Positions 31,617 to 40,675 of a stretch of 64,000 nt of DNA are shown in pieces. Location: the NCBI GenBank assembly GCA_023091665.1, contig JALJCQ010000013.1, positions 2,046,001 to 2,110,000 of the forward strand, given 5' to 3'. The position numbers and the translations under genes were made by a program. The notes below the pieces were generated by a model. The model ran no database searches. It worked only from the letters and a program-made list of their open reading frames with translations, and was not told the DNA's origin. Every line of letters begins with the position of its first letter. Positions within the stretch are counted from its first letter, which is position 1. This stretch comes from Pythium myriotylum (lineage: Eukaryota; Oomycota; Peronosporomycetes; Pythiales; Pythiaceae).

Positions 31617-34600
31617 TTACGCCTGGGCTGTGGTGACGACCAAACCAATTGTTTCTTCGCCCACGCGAGAAATGTTGCAGATCTCACACAGCGCACCCTT
31701 AAACTCAGGTCGATACGCAGCCTGACAGTACGGGCAACGGACGTCCCTGTCGCCGAGGTAAATGGGTGTGAAAGACTTGGCGCACAGCACAAATGGCTTC
31801 GAATCTTGGTAATCCAACTGGTGCTCGTTACGCGCCTCCTTTTCTGCCTTCTGGAGCACCTTCATAGCGGTGAGACGGAGCTTCTCATGGCGGGGGTGCG
31901 TGGCGACTTCTTGGATCTCTAGCAAGCGGCGGCAGAACGAAGCAGCCGTGATGAAATTGTTTGACTTGAACGCGTTGGTCATCGCAATCTTGAGTGTGAG
32001 CACAAGATGGGGCGGCTGGAGTTCGCAGTGAGTAAAGTAAGCACTCAGCTCGATGTTGCGCTTTGGATCCGACTCAAGCGCGTACTTGGCGACCTCGTTA
32101 CGGATACGGCAGCCCATGAGGTACTCACGACACACTGACACCAGGGTCTTCACCTTCTCCGCCTCTTCCTTGGTATCCACAGCGAGGAACGGCACGGAGT
32201 ACAGAATGGTTTCACAGTGCAATTTGACGTCATCGAACTTGGCTCCAGTAAAAGAGCGATACGATTCCTTGAGAGTTTCGACGAGCTGTGGGAACGAAAC
32301 CGAGACCGCCGGTTGGTTCGAGTCGTTGCGCTGTAACCAGGCTCGAAGGGACAGGAAATTTGGCTGGGTTGGCAGCGAGGCAGAACCACCTGCGTACACG
32401 GAGAGGAAGAACGGCTTGAGGGGCTCGAAGTTAACAACTCCAATTTGTCGGTGGAGCAGTTGCATTGCCGTCGAGAGGGAGCCAGCGGCTGCGTGATCGG
32501 CAGCGAGGGACGAGTTGCGCACCCATTGAGTTGCCAGACTCGTGCCTGCGCTGGGCGCCGCAACGAATCCCGCGGTTGAGGACGCACCTGGAAGGGCAAA
32601 GTCCGCATCGAGAGCGTCATCGAGTGATGGGCGACCCAAAGATAAGGAATCATCCAAATCGAGGTCCCCATCATCACCCCAAGCGTCTCCAGCATCCATC
32701 CCAAGGTCCATTGACGACTTCCTATTCGACTGCTGGTGGTCGTCACTGCGACGAGGAGCAGTGCCACTCGATTCCTGGCGCTGCTGCACGCTGCGCTCTG
32801 CTTCCCGCTTCTCTGCTGCGATTGCGTGGTCTTGAATCGTCGGCTCATTAATCTCAACGGGCGGCCAGTTATCGTTTTCGAGTTTGCTAACGCAAGGCGG
32901 GGGAACTAGCAAAGTAGCGTCCGAACGCGTTTCACGAGCAAGGAAGTTCGCCACATCGAACTCAGGATGAGTCTCCTGGAGAATGCCCGTAAGGCGCTCA
33001 ACATGTTCGTTGAGACCGTGGGTCGCCGCAGTGAGCAAAGCCAAGCCAAGCTGACCGGCGGCTTCAAGCGTAAGCACACGCACTTCAACGTCACCCAAGT
33101 AAAGCGCATTGTGGAAGCGTGACATGATGTCGTTGCGGACTTCAGCGATCTTGAGCATTTTCTTGAGCTTGTCGCGGTTGCCTGTGACGAGGTACAAGAA
33201 AGAAAGGCGTTCGAAATTCTTCGTACGCTGGTAAGCCATCTCCACAACCTGAATGTTGCCTTGGCGAAGTGCCTCCACACCGAGCTGGTGCCAACACTTG
33301 CTGTCGTCTAGTTCATAAGCCGAGTTGAGCGCGACTTCGAGGTTGCCGCATGAAATAGCGAGTTTGAACCGTGTCTTCTCGTCGTTCACGAAGTGGAGGG
33401 CCACCTCTGGGTACCCCTTTTTGGTGAGATATGAAATGATTGCTTGACCACACAGACGTGAATGGCGAACCATGCGCATTACTTCGGTGTAGTTCTTCTT
33501 ACTCAGCGCGATCTTGAACTCACACTCTGTGAGATCGACCGCCATCGTGCGCATTTTAGCCTCTCGGTCGAGGCAGTACAGCTTAGAGCCCTCGAGATGA
33601 GTCAAGTACACAGGCACATCCAGAGTGCGGATTATACCGCTATCTCCATTTGTGAGTGAGTACTTTATGTGGTTGAGCGTCGTGTACACGAAAATTTCTT
33701 CGGGTGAGTTAGCCCAGATGCCACTCTTGATGCGAACCGACTCGGTGATAGTGCTCAGGTGGTTCAGATTCTTATCCGCCAACACAATGGAGTGCTTCGA
33801 AATCATCGCGACATACTCGTACTTGGGGCTCCAAACGACGTACTTGACGCGAGGAGCTTGCAAATCAGCGAGAACACGTCGACTTTGAGTTTCATACAAC
33901 ACCATTTTGTCATCAACGTGGAGCAGCACGCGACCCACGATGCCACCAAAGTAGAGTCCGTCTGCTGTGCCATTCGGCGGAACGATCTTCTTGGTGACTT
34001 CGTTCTGAAAGTTTTTGATCACGATGTGGCGAGATTTGTCCAGCACTGCAAAACGGTTGCGAGCAACAAACACGGCGTGCATGCCAGGGCCTCGCGTAGA
34101 CTCAGACGTTTCGCCATTCGAACCCTGGGAGAATGTCACCAACTCGTATGACCCACCTTCAGCCTCACTTGTCAACAAGACGGTGTGAGTACTGGACGTC
34201 TGGTCGTAGGGGTTGTAGTTCAGGGTACGGGGCAGGTTACCCATGCCAGTACCAGCCGTACCCGTGCGTCGCACTGCCGCAACAGGCACGTCACTACCGT
34301 CAAGGAACGAGTACATGCGTACGTAACGCTCCTTCACGTAGTATGCACGCCCTTCGTGGATGTCCATGGCCGGGCGCTCTCGCTCAAGCTTGAAGACGAT
34401 CATACCCGAGTCGTGACCGGCAGCAAGCAAGTTTTGCTGCGGATGGGCAGCCAAAATCCAGAAGCGGTCGTTCTCGCGACGGAACGTCTGGAGGCCCATG
34501 CGCTTGGAGATGTCCCAAACTCGGATTGAGCGATCCTCTGAGTTACTGATGATAAGCTCGTGGCGCGGATGGAAAATCACACACGACACGTTCTGTGTGT

Positions 34601-35354
34601 GGCCACGCATCGTGTCAACTTCCCATGCTTTGGTCTCATTCATTCGCCAAAGCTTGACCTGTCGATCATCTGAGGCTGACACAATGAGAGGAAGGTTGGG
34701 GTGGAAGTGCGCCCAGTTAACGCCACGGTCATGGCCCTCGAGAACGTACTTGACAATGGCATCGCTGGCACCAAAGATGTCATGGTTGTTCGCGCGTGAA
34801 GGCACTGCGACGTCGTCCATTGAGGATGGCGCGCCACGTACTGTCTTCTTGCGAAGGCCTGTCGTGTCCCAGACACGGACAGTCTGGTCGAGCGACGCAG
34901 AGACGATAAGGTCATCCTTCGGATGGAAAGAAGCACACATGACGTAGTGGTTGTGGCCCGTCAAGATGGAGACACAGGAACGCGACTGCCAGTTCCAGAT
35001 ACGGATGGTTTGGTCATCGGAGCAGCTCAGGATCCACGGGTACTCATGGTGGAACTGGACCGTGCGGATGTAGTCCAAGTGGCCAAGCAGCGTGAAGAGA
35101 CATCGACGCAGCTTGAAGTCCCAAACTTTGAGCTTGTAATCGTCTCCGCCCGAGGCAAAGAGAGGCTGGGTCTTGTGGAAGTCGACGCCGCGTACGGGGC
35201 CGTCGTGCTCGTCGAAGCGATCGAGCAGCGTGCCCATGCGATAGTCCCACAGCTGGATGACGCCATTGTGGAGCGACGTGAGGATCCACGGGCGGCTCAC
35301 GTGGAACGCCAAGCCCTTGACGCGGTTGCTCTTGGACTCGAACTTGGTGAGCAT
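31617..35354 (-). CDS. COPA: Coatomer subunit alpha (alpha-COP)
   Basis: Single exon, 1245 residues from the ATG at 35354 (MLTKFESKSNRVKGLAFH, the conserved start; the frame stays open upstream without support). Alpha-COP is a COPI coat subunit for retrograde Golgi-to-ER vesicles and binds dilysine cargo tails through its WD40 propeller. Seen: about seven WD40 repeats in residues 1-320 (GVIQLWDYRM, SASLDQTVRVWD, NSEDRSIRVWD), the second propeller and alpha-solenoid in the middle, a linker of low complexity rich in Asp/Ser (about 850-910), and the C-terminal COPI_C domain ending in a CPYC ... CEIC pair. Length matches the family. Convergent with allantoicase (154 bp) and divergent from NF-YA. 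Confidence 0.96.
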   Translation of the reverse strand: MLTKFESKSNRVKGLAFHVSRPWILTSLHNGVIQLWDYRMGTLLDRFDEHDGPVRGVDFHKTQPLFASGGDDYKLKVWDFKLRRCLFTLLGHLDYIRTVQFHHEYPWILSCSDDQTIRIWNWQSRSCVSILTGHNHYVMCASFHPKDDLIVSASLDQTVRVWDTTGLRKKTVRGAPSSMDDVAVPSRANNHDIFGASDAIVKYVLEGHDRGVNWAHFHPNLPLIVSASDDRQVKLWRMNETKAWEVDTMRGHTQNVSCVIFHPRHELIISNSEDRSIRVWDISKRMGLQTFRRENDRFWILAAHPQQNLLAAGHDSGMIVFKLERERPAMDIHEGRAYYVKERYVRMYSFLDGSDVPVAAVRRTGTAGTGMGNLPRTLNYNPYDQTSSTHTVLLTSEAEGGSYELVTFSQGSNGETSESTRGPGMHAVFVARNRFAVLDKSRHIVIKNFQNEVTKKIVPPNGTADGLYFGGIVGRVLLHVDDKMVLYETQSRRVLADLQAPRVKYVVWSPKYEYVAMISKHSIVLADKNLNHLSTITESVRIKSGIWANSPEEIFVYTTLNHIKYSLTNGDSGIIRTLDVPVYLTHLEGSKLYCLDREAKMRTMAVDLTECEFKIALSKKNYTEVMRMVRHSRLCGQAIISYLTKKGYPEVALHFVNDEKTRFKLAISCGNLEVALNSAYELDDSKCWHQLGVEALRQGNIQVVEMAYQRTKNFERLSFLYLVTGNRDKLKKMLKIAEVRNDIMSRFHNALYLGDVEVRVLTLEAAGQLGLALLTAATHGLNEHVERLTGILQETHPEFDVANFLARETRSDATLLVPPPCVSKLENDNWPPVEINEPTIQDHAIAAEKREAERSVQQRQESSGTAPRRSDDHQQSNRKSSMDLGMDAGDAWGDDGDLDLDDSLSLGRPSLDDALDADFALPGASSTAGFVAAPSAGTSLATQWVRNSSLAADHAAAGSLSTAMQLLHRQIGVVNFEPLKPFFLSVYAGGSASLPTQPNFLSLRAWLQRNDSNQPAVSVSFPQLVETLKESYRSFTGAKFDDVKLHCETILYSVPFLAVDTKEEAEKVKTLVSVCREYLMGCRIRNEVAKYALESDPKRNIELSAYFTHCELQPPHLVLTLKIAMTNAFKSNNFITAASFCRRLLEIQEVATHPRHEKLRLTAMKVLQKAEKEARNEHQLDYQDSKPFVLCAKSFTPIYLGDRDVRCPYCQAAYRPEFKGALCEICNISRVGEETIGLVVTTAQA

Positions 35355-35777
35355 CTTGCCGATAGCGACGTGGCATCCGTGGGGGAGATCCGTGGGGCGG
35401 GATGAAATCCCAGTCGGGCAAGGCGACACTAGATCTATTATCACCCAATCAAAATAATCCACCTCCGCCTAACCTGATTCCTCACAGTTTTAGCCAACTA
35501 GATCACTTCAATACGGTTTGCACCAATAAGAGAGTGTGCCCCAGTCGGTGGCACTAGCATACCCAATCACGACACGGGCGACGAGCCCATCCACCAACCA
35601 GAGAATGTCTTCGCCCCCTCGGCCCTCGGGCATTTGCCGAAAAAGCCGACCAACGAGAAGCCGCCGTCGTTTGAACCCGCAATCGCGCGCGAAGAATCCG
35701 CCCGAGGTGAGCCGCGGAGATGCTGGAATATGTGACGTGGCGGCCGCCCTCTCACGCTCGACGCCGTAGAACCGACC
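35355..35777. promoter_or_regulatory. Divergent promoter, COPA / NF-YA
   Basis: A 423-bp interval between opposite start codons. Antisense frames over this region are low-complexity shadows. No separate gene seen. Confidence 0.4.
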
Positions 35778-36594
35778 ATGGAATCCGCCGACCACTCCGC
35801 GCTCCAGCAGGCCCAGCAACAGCAGCAGCAAGGCGGCCAGGCGCAGCAGACCGCGACGTCCCAGGCCGAGCTCCAGGCGCAGTTCGCGCTCTACCAGCAG
35901 CAGCAGCAGCAGTTCCTCCAGCAAATGGTGCGTGGAGGGCAGGGCCGGAAGAGTCCAGTTCGCGACTGACGCGAACTGTGTGCTTGTGTGTTGGCGTGGT
36001 GTGTGTTTCCTGCATGGCGTGGTGCGAATCCGATGACCTATAGCTGGTAGGTGTGCCGCTGCATTTGTATTCCCAGTCTTCCCCCGCATGGTAGCAGATA
36101 AGACTAATCTAGCTCTGTGTTGTGACTGCAGCAACAACAACCCAACAATGAGCAGCTCCGTGCAATGTATAACGCCAACCTCATGATTATGCAGCCGTAC
36201 ATGGTAACCAGCCACCTACCGACTTGATGTCATCGTATCCCTTACCTAACTCTGCTTCCCAATTTTACAGCAACTTAATCAGGCACTATTCCCTCGAATG
36301 GCTGGAGCGGGTGCGAGCGAAGTCGTCGAGGAGGAACCGGTGTACGTCAACGCCAAGCAGTACCACCGAATTATGATTCGGCGGCAGCAACGGGCAAAGC
36401 TCGAAGCGAAGCTTGGTGCCCAGCGCCAACGAAAGGCTTATCTTCATGCCTCACGCCATCGCCATGCCATGCGCCGCCCTCGTGGTCCAGGGGGTCGCTT
36501 CCTGACGAGAGAGGAGCTTGAAGGGCTGTCGAACGGGACGCTCACATACGAAGATCTCCAGGTCAAACACAGGGAGACGAAAAGTTTGGTCTGA
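35778..36594 (+). CDS. NF-YA / HAP2, CCAAT-binding factor subunit A
   Basis: Three exons: 35778-35927, 36132-36203, 36271-36594; 181 residues, introns 204 and 67 nt. The first intron is long for this window. NF-YA supplies sequence-specific CCAAT contacts to the NF-YB/NF-YC histone-fold dimer. Residues about 88-145 hold the whole conserved core: the subunit-association helix [20 protein letters not shown], then [22 protein letters not shown], the DNA-binding half with its invariant His and Arg residues. The N-terminus is Gln-rich (runs of five to six CAG codons), as in activating NF-YA proteins. The C-terminus is short. Confidence 0.95.
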
Positions 36595-36724
36595 GTCGTA
36601 GGTCGCTATTAGGCCATTCTTTCGTCTTGACCTAATCCTCCATTAATGTTTATTTGCATGACACCGCCAAAAAAGACCCACTAACAATAAACCCCTACTT
36701 GAAAGATCGCGCGTTGAAATTGAC

Positions 36725-38853
36725 TTAAAGTCGGCTGATTCCCGATCTCTTGTGGTGAAGGCGACTGTTGCGTCGGTTCGTCAAAGCAAAATCCCGAAGA
36801 ATAATCGAGTCCTTCATGATATCCTTGACATCCTCAGCCGGTAGCAAGATGATCCGCGAGTCCTCAACAACCTGAACAGTGAAAGGAATAGGCTCATTGT
36901 TGAGCACTTCAAGGTGTCCGTAAACGTCGCCATCAGAGAGTGTGAAAGGATGTGCCGAATAGACTCGAATCTTGCCCGAACTACATGAGAGGCAAAAAAA
37001 AAATCCGCTCATTTGATCACGGATGGATTGCAAAGCAAGCAAAACTCACCAAACGAAGAACACATCTGTCGAGAGAGACCCACGCTTGCATAGTATCTCA
37101 CCTTTTCGAAATGGCCGGGCAAATAGTGGAGTGTTTCGGGTGAGCCGAAGCTTCTCGATTTCTACAGGAAACGAAGTGTGTCAGACAGGTACATCTCTTC
37201 CGCCACAGGATACAAACCATCTAAAATGACGCTTCGCGAACGCCACACCGTCCGAGCCGCTGACAATGAAGCAGCAGCAGCCGACGAGCGTTTGTAAGAG
37301 TCAGAGGTATGCGCAATAGATGTCATGCAATAGCGGTAGTTAATCATGAATCCCATCGCGCTCGCGATCCCTTCCGGTGATGGATCAGCGAGGAAATTAA
37401 TCTGCTCCACTTGGGCGCCGTTTTGCAAGTGGAAGTTGGCGACGGGGTTCAGCATCTTATCGCCTCTCCTTTCAAAAAGCACGTACTGCGCGCAAGCTGC
37501 AACGAGCACATCACGAATGGAGGCCGTGAACTCTGTGTCGAGATGCCAATCCAGCGCGTTCAATTTCTTCAGCAGCCACTTGCTAAGCTGAGCTTGATTG
37601 ACACCGTACTTAATTGCAAGCTCTTGCGATTTCTCATCAGTGAAGTAAATCCGTCGCGTATTGGCGCGTTCCAGCTCCGTCTTAAACCAGTTAGCGAATC
37701 CGGGCACCGGAGATAATGTCGCTGAAGTGTGGCACTGAGGGTACAAGCTACTCATACGTTCAATCGTAAGAAATAACAAATGGCTCGCCGTGTTCAGCTC
37801 GCGTAGTCCTGGGTTCGCGTTTGATATCGAGTAAAAGATGATGTGAGATGGCTCAACAACCTTCGGGCCGTCCTCGTTTAGAATAGGGTCGATCTTGTCA
37901 GAGAGATGATTTGTCACAACAACTTGAACGAAAACCAATGGAGAGAACGGCATCTGCAAATGGAATAAACCGAAGCAGTAGCGATTTGGCCCTGAGATAC
38001 GACGCTTCAGATCCATCCAGTTGCGGATTGCATGAACGCGCTCGTTCTTCAGTACGAAAGACACAAGCTTTTCCGACGCCATATCAATCCGACGGAAGCG
38101 CGTTCCGGCTTGGGTTGCGAAGAGATCACGCATCACCAGATCTAGATACTCTAGCGCCTGAAGGCTATCCGATGGCATTTCCCTGCCGTACTTCTTCAGC
38201 AGAATGCTCAAATCGAGGCGCAGTCGAAGAAGAAACTTTGGTCCAAGCGGCACAGAGCCTACTAGCAGGAAGAACTGTTCGGGCATAGGCACGAGGCCTT
38301 TTTTTATGTTCTTGGCAATCGTTGGGTCGTTCTTGCGGTCGAACCCCAACGCCGCGGCCATCACGTTCAGCACGAGGTGGGTGCGAGGCAAAGACGGTAG
38401 CGTCTTCACCATCTGCGACAAATCTTGAATCCCCAGGTCCACAGCGAGCGCGAGTACGAGCTCCAACTTCTGCCTCTCGGTGAAGAACTTGTAGTCGTGG
38501 CAGAGCTTGGTGGCGAACTCGCGGCGCCGCTTGAGCTTGATGACGAACCCCGCAGTCTCATCGTCGTCCAATACACGCTTCACCTCTTGGCTGAAGAGAT
38601 CGCGGTCGAAGGCGACCAGCGGCGCCTCGCTGGCGTGGATCGCCGCGCGCTGACCCAGCTTGACAAGGTGGCGCTCGCGCTGCGCGCGAATCCATTCGTT
38701 GCCGCCCTGGAAGCCCACGATCGCGACCTCCTCGGCGCTGTCCTGCGCGCTCGTGAGCATAGCGCGGCGCCGCTTCTCTTCCTTCTCGCGCTCGGCCTCG
38801 AGCGCCGCGCGCGCGGCTTCCACGCTGGAGCGGCGCATCGCTGTTGACGCCAT
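36725..38853 (-). CDS. Malonyl-CoA decarboxylase fused to a C-terminal cyclic-nucleotide-binding-like domain
   Basis: Three exons: 38853-37218, 37161-37050, 36980-36725; 667 residues. Residues 1-530 are malonyl-CoA decarboxylase (EC 4.1.1.9; malonyl-CoA to acetyl-CoA): a helical N-domain and the GNAT-like catalytic part with FYSIS (about 340), LSPVPGFANWF, NFHLQNGA (about 472, candidate catalytic His) and SAMGFMINYRY. Exons 2-3 (about 546-667) read as a cNMP-binding fold: TPLFARPFRKGEILCKRG, SGKIRVYS, LSDGDVYGHLEVLNN. The cassette lacks the canonical FGE and Arg, so nucleotide binding is doubtful. The 56-nt intron (37217-37162, GTTTGT...TAG) restores frame exactly; unspliced, translation would stop 18 codons past the donor after MCD. 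No peroxisomal or mitochondrial targeting signal is obvious. Confidence 0.8.
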
Positions 38854-39003
38854 CGCCTCGTCGGAATCGGAACTTCAAGCCCGCCTCGTTCCACGGAACT
38901 GGGAAATAGTGCCCCCTACACTCTACTAAGTCAGTACAGTTCGCACGCGTCGCAGGATCCAGTACTTTCCCGATTGGAGTGCACTTGGGCGGAAGGGTTG
39001 ACA
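38854..39003. promoter_or_regulatory. Divergent promoter, MCD-CNBD / PRPF4
   Basis: 150 bp between the two opposite start codons. No core motif assigned. Confidence 0.45.
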
Positions 39004-40626
39004 ATGGCCGAGCGCAAGCCCATCTTCTTCGGCGCGATCGACGCGGCGCCCGCGACGCTCGTACCGGCGAGCGTGCGTCGGGAGACAACGAAAGGCGCGG
39101 GGTCGAACAGCCTCCTGGAGGCCGCGATCCGCGCGGGCAATGTCAATACTGCCGACACGGGCGAGAAGGAGGTGCTCCAGTTGTCTGAGAGCAGTTTGGC
39201 GGCCCAGGAGAAGCACGCGCAGCTGCTGCGTCGCATCGAGGCCGAAAAGCGTGCGCGCAATATCAATGTACCGACTAGCGCTGAAGAAGTCGTCTTGAGG
39301 CTGCGGCAGCTCCACCAGCCGATTACGCTCTTCGGCGAAGGCCCTGCGGACAGGCGTGAGCGACTGCGAGAGCTGCTGGCCCGCATCGAGCTCGAGCATG
39401 AGGAAGGAGGCGTTGTGAAGCAACTCCTAGGTCATCTCCAGCAACATGGGCAGACACCAGCTGTGGCTAGTGGCTCTACATCGGGGAAGGAGCAGAAGAT
39501 TGAAGACCAGTTATTCTATATCCCGGTCAAAGGCAGCGACCTCAAACAAGCACGCACGACGATCTTCGCGTATGCAGCCGAGCGTACGCAGAAGCGACTG
39601 GTGTCTGAGCGGTTAGAAAAGACTCACGGACCGAAAGAACTGATGGCAAGTGATCGCAAGGCCGCCGCGCTCTACGCGTCCGTGGAGAAACTCGTCAATG
39701 TTGCAAGCCAGAACGGCGACGTACGCCCACTATCCACGGTGCGGTTTGCCAGAGACGCAAAGCACGTGGCCACAGGATCGTGGAGTGGACTTGTCAAAGT
39801 ATGGGATGCTGCTTCGGCATCGGAGGTGAAGGTATTCCGCGGTCACGAGGATCGAATCACTGGTCTCGCATGGCATCCGTCGTTGACTGCTGGAACGTTT
39901 TCGGACATGTCGGACTCTTCAGATTGCGTTTGCTTGTGTAGCGGTTCGGCGGACGGTACAGCGAAGCTGTGGAGCGCAGGTAGTGTCGAACCAAAGGCAG
40001 TGCTCAAAGGACACCGTTCACGCCTCGGTAGAGTGGCTTTTCACCCAAGTGGGCAGTTTGTTGGGACTGCAAGCTTTGATCACTCTTGGCGACTGTGGGA
40101 CGTCAGTACAGCTCAGGAATTGCTTCTTCAAGAAGGACACTACAAGGAGGTGTACGCAATTGCGTTCCAACCAGACGGCGCGCTTGCAGCCACCGGAGAC
40201 TTGAATGGGGTCGGACGTGTGTGGGACCTCCGCTCCGGGAAAGCTATACTCCCGTTACAAGGCCATTCCAAGCAAATTCTCAGTGTAGACTTCGCTCTCA
40301 ATGGGTATCAAGTTGCAACTGGCAGCGACGATCGTACTGTGAGAATCTGGGATCTGCGCCATCGAAAAAGCATCTATACGATCCCCGCACACAGCAACTT
40401 GGTATCTGAGGCACAGTTCTCGCCAGAGACAGGCGAACTCCTACTTACCTCCTCATACGATGGAACTATCAAAATTTGGCGAACACGTGACTGGAAACTC
40501 CTGACCACGCTTAAGGGTCACGATGGGAAAGTCATGAGCGCAGACTTCGCACAAGACGAGACGCATATTGTCTCCTGTGGATTTGATCGCACCTTTAAAT
40601 TCTGGGCGCACGAAAGTGAGTTCTGA
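39004..40626 (+). CDS. PRPF4: PRPF4 (Prp4), U4/U6 small nuclear ribonucleoprotein
   Basis: Single exon, 540 residues from the ATG at 39004 (MAERKPIFFG). Prp4 holds the U4/U6 di-snRNP with Prp3 and is needed to assemble the spliceosomal tri-snRNP. Residues about 85-140 form the splicing-factor motif domain (NVPTSAEEVVLRLRQLHQPITLFGE, then ERLRELLA). Residues about 225-540 form a seven-bladed WD40 propeller (ATGSWSGLVKVWD, GSADGTAKLWS, ATGDLNGVGRVWDL, TGSDDRTVRIWDL, SSYDGTIKIW, SCGFDRTFKFW). Length and order match the family. The 3' end converges on GNL1 with 49 bp between stop codons. Confidence 0.94.
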   Translation: MAERKPIFFGAIDAAPATLVPASVRRETTKGAGSNSLLEAAIRAGNVNTADTGEKEVLQLSESSLAAQEKHAQLLRRIEAEKRARNINVPTSAEEVVLRLRQLHQPITLFGEGPADRRERLRELLARIELEHEEGGVVKQLLGHLQQHGQTPAVASGSTSGKEQKIEDQLFYIPVKGSDLKQARTTIFAYAAERTQKRLVSERLEKTHGPKELMASDRKAAALYASVEKLVNVASQNGDVRPLSTVRFARDAKHVATGSWSGLVKVWDAASASEVKVFRGHEDRITGLAWHPSLTAGTFSDMSDSSDCVCLCSGSADGTAKLWSAGSVEPKAVLKGHRSRLGRVAFHPSGQFVGTASFDHSWRLWDVSTAQELLLQEGHYKEVYAIAFQPDGALAATGDLNGVGRVWDLRSGKAILPLQGHSKQILSVDFALNGYQVATGSDDRTVRIWDLRHRKSIYTIPAHSNLVSEAQFSPETGELLLTSSYDGTIKIWRTRDWKLLTTLKGHDGKVMSADFAQDETHIVSCGFDRTFKFWAHESEF

Positions 40627-40675
40627 ACAAATTAGGTCTCATCTAAAGTCTATAGAAACGGGGTTCTTTTGGATT

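Noticed and set aside
35508..36215. 235-codon minus-strand frame
   Set aside because: It is antisense to NF-YA and its CAG repeats, and is Leu-rich only because it reads CTG.
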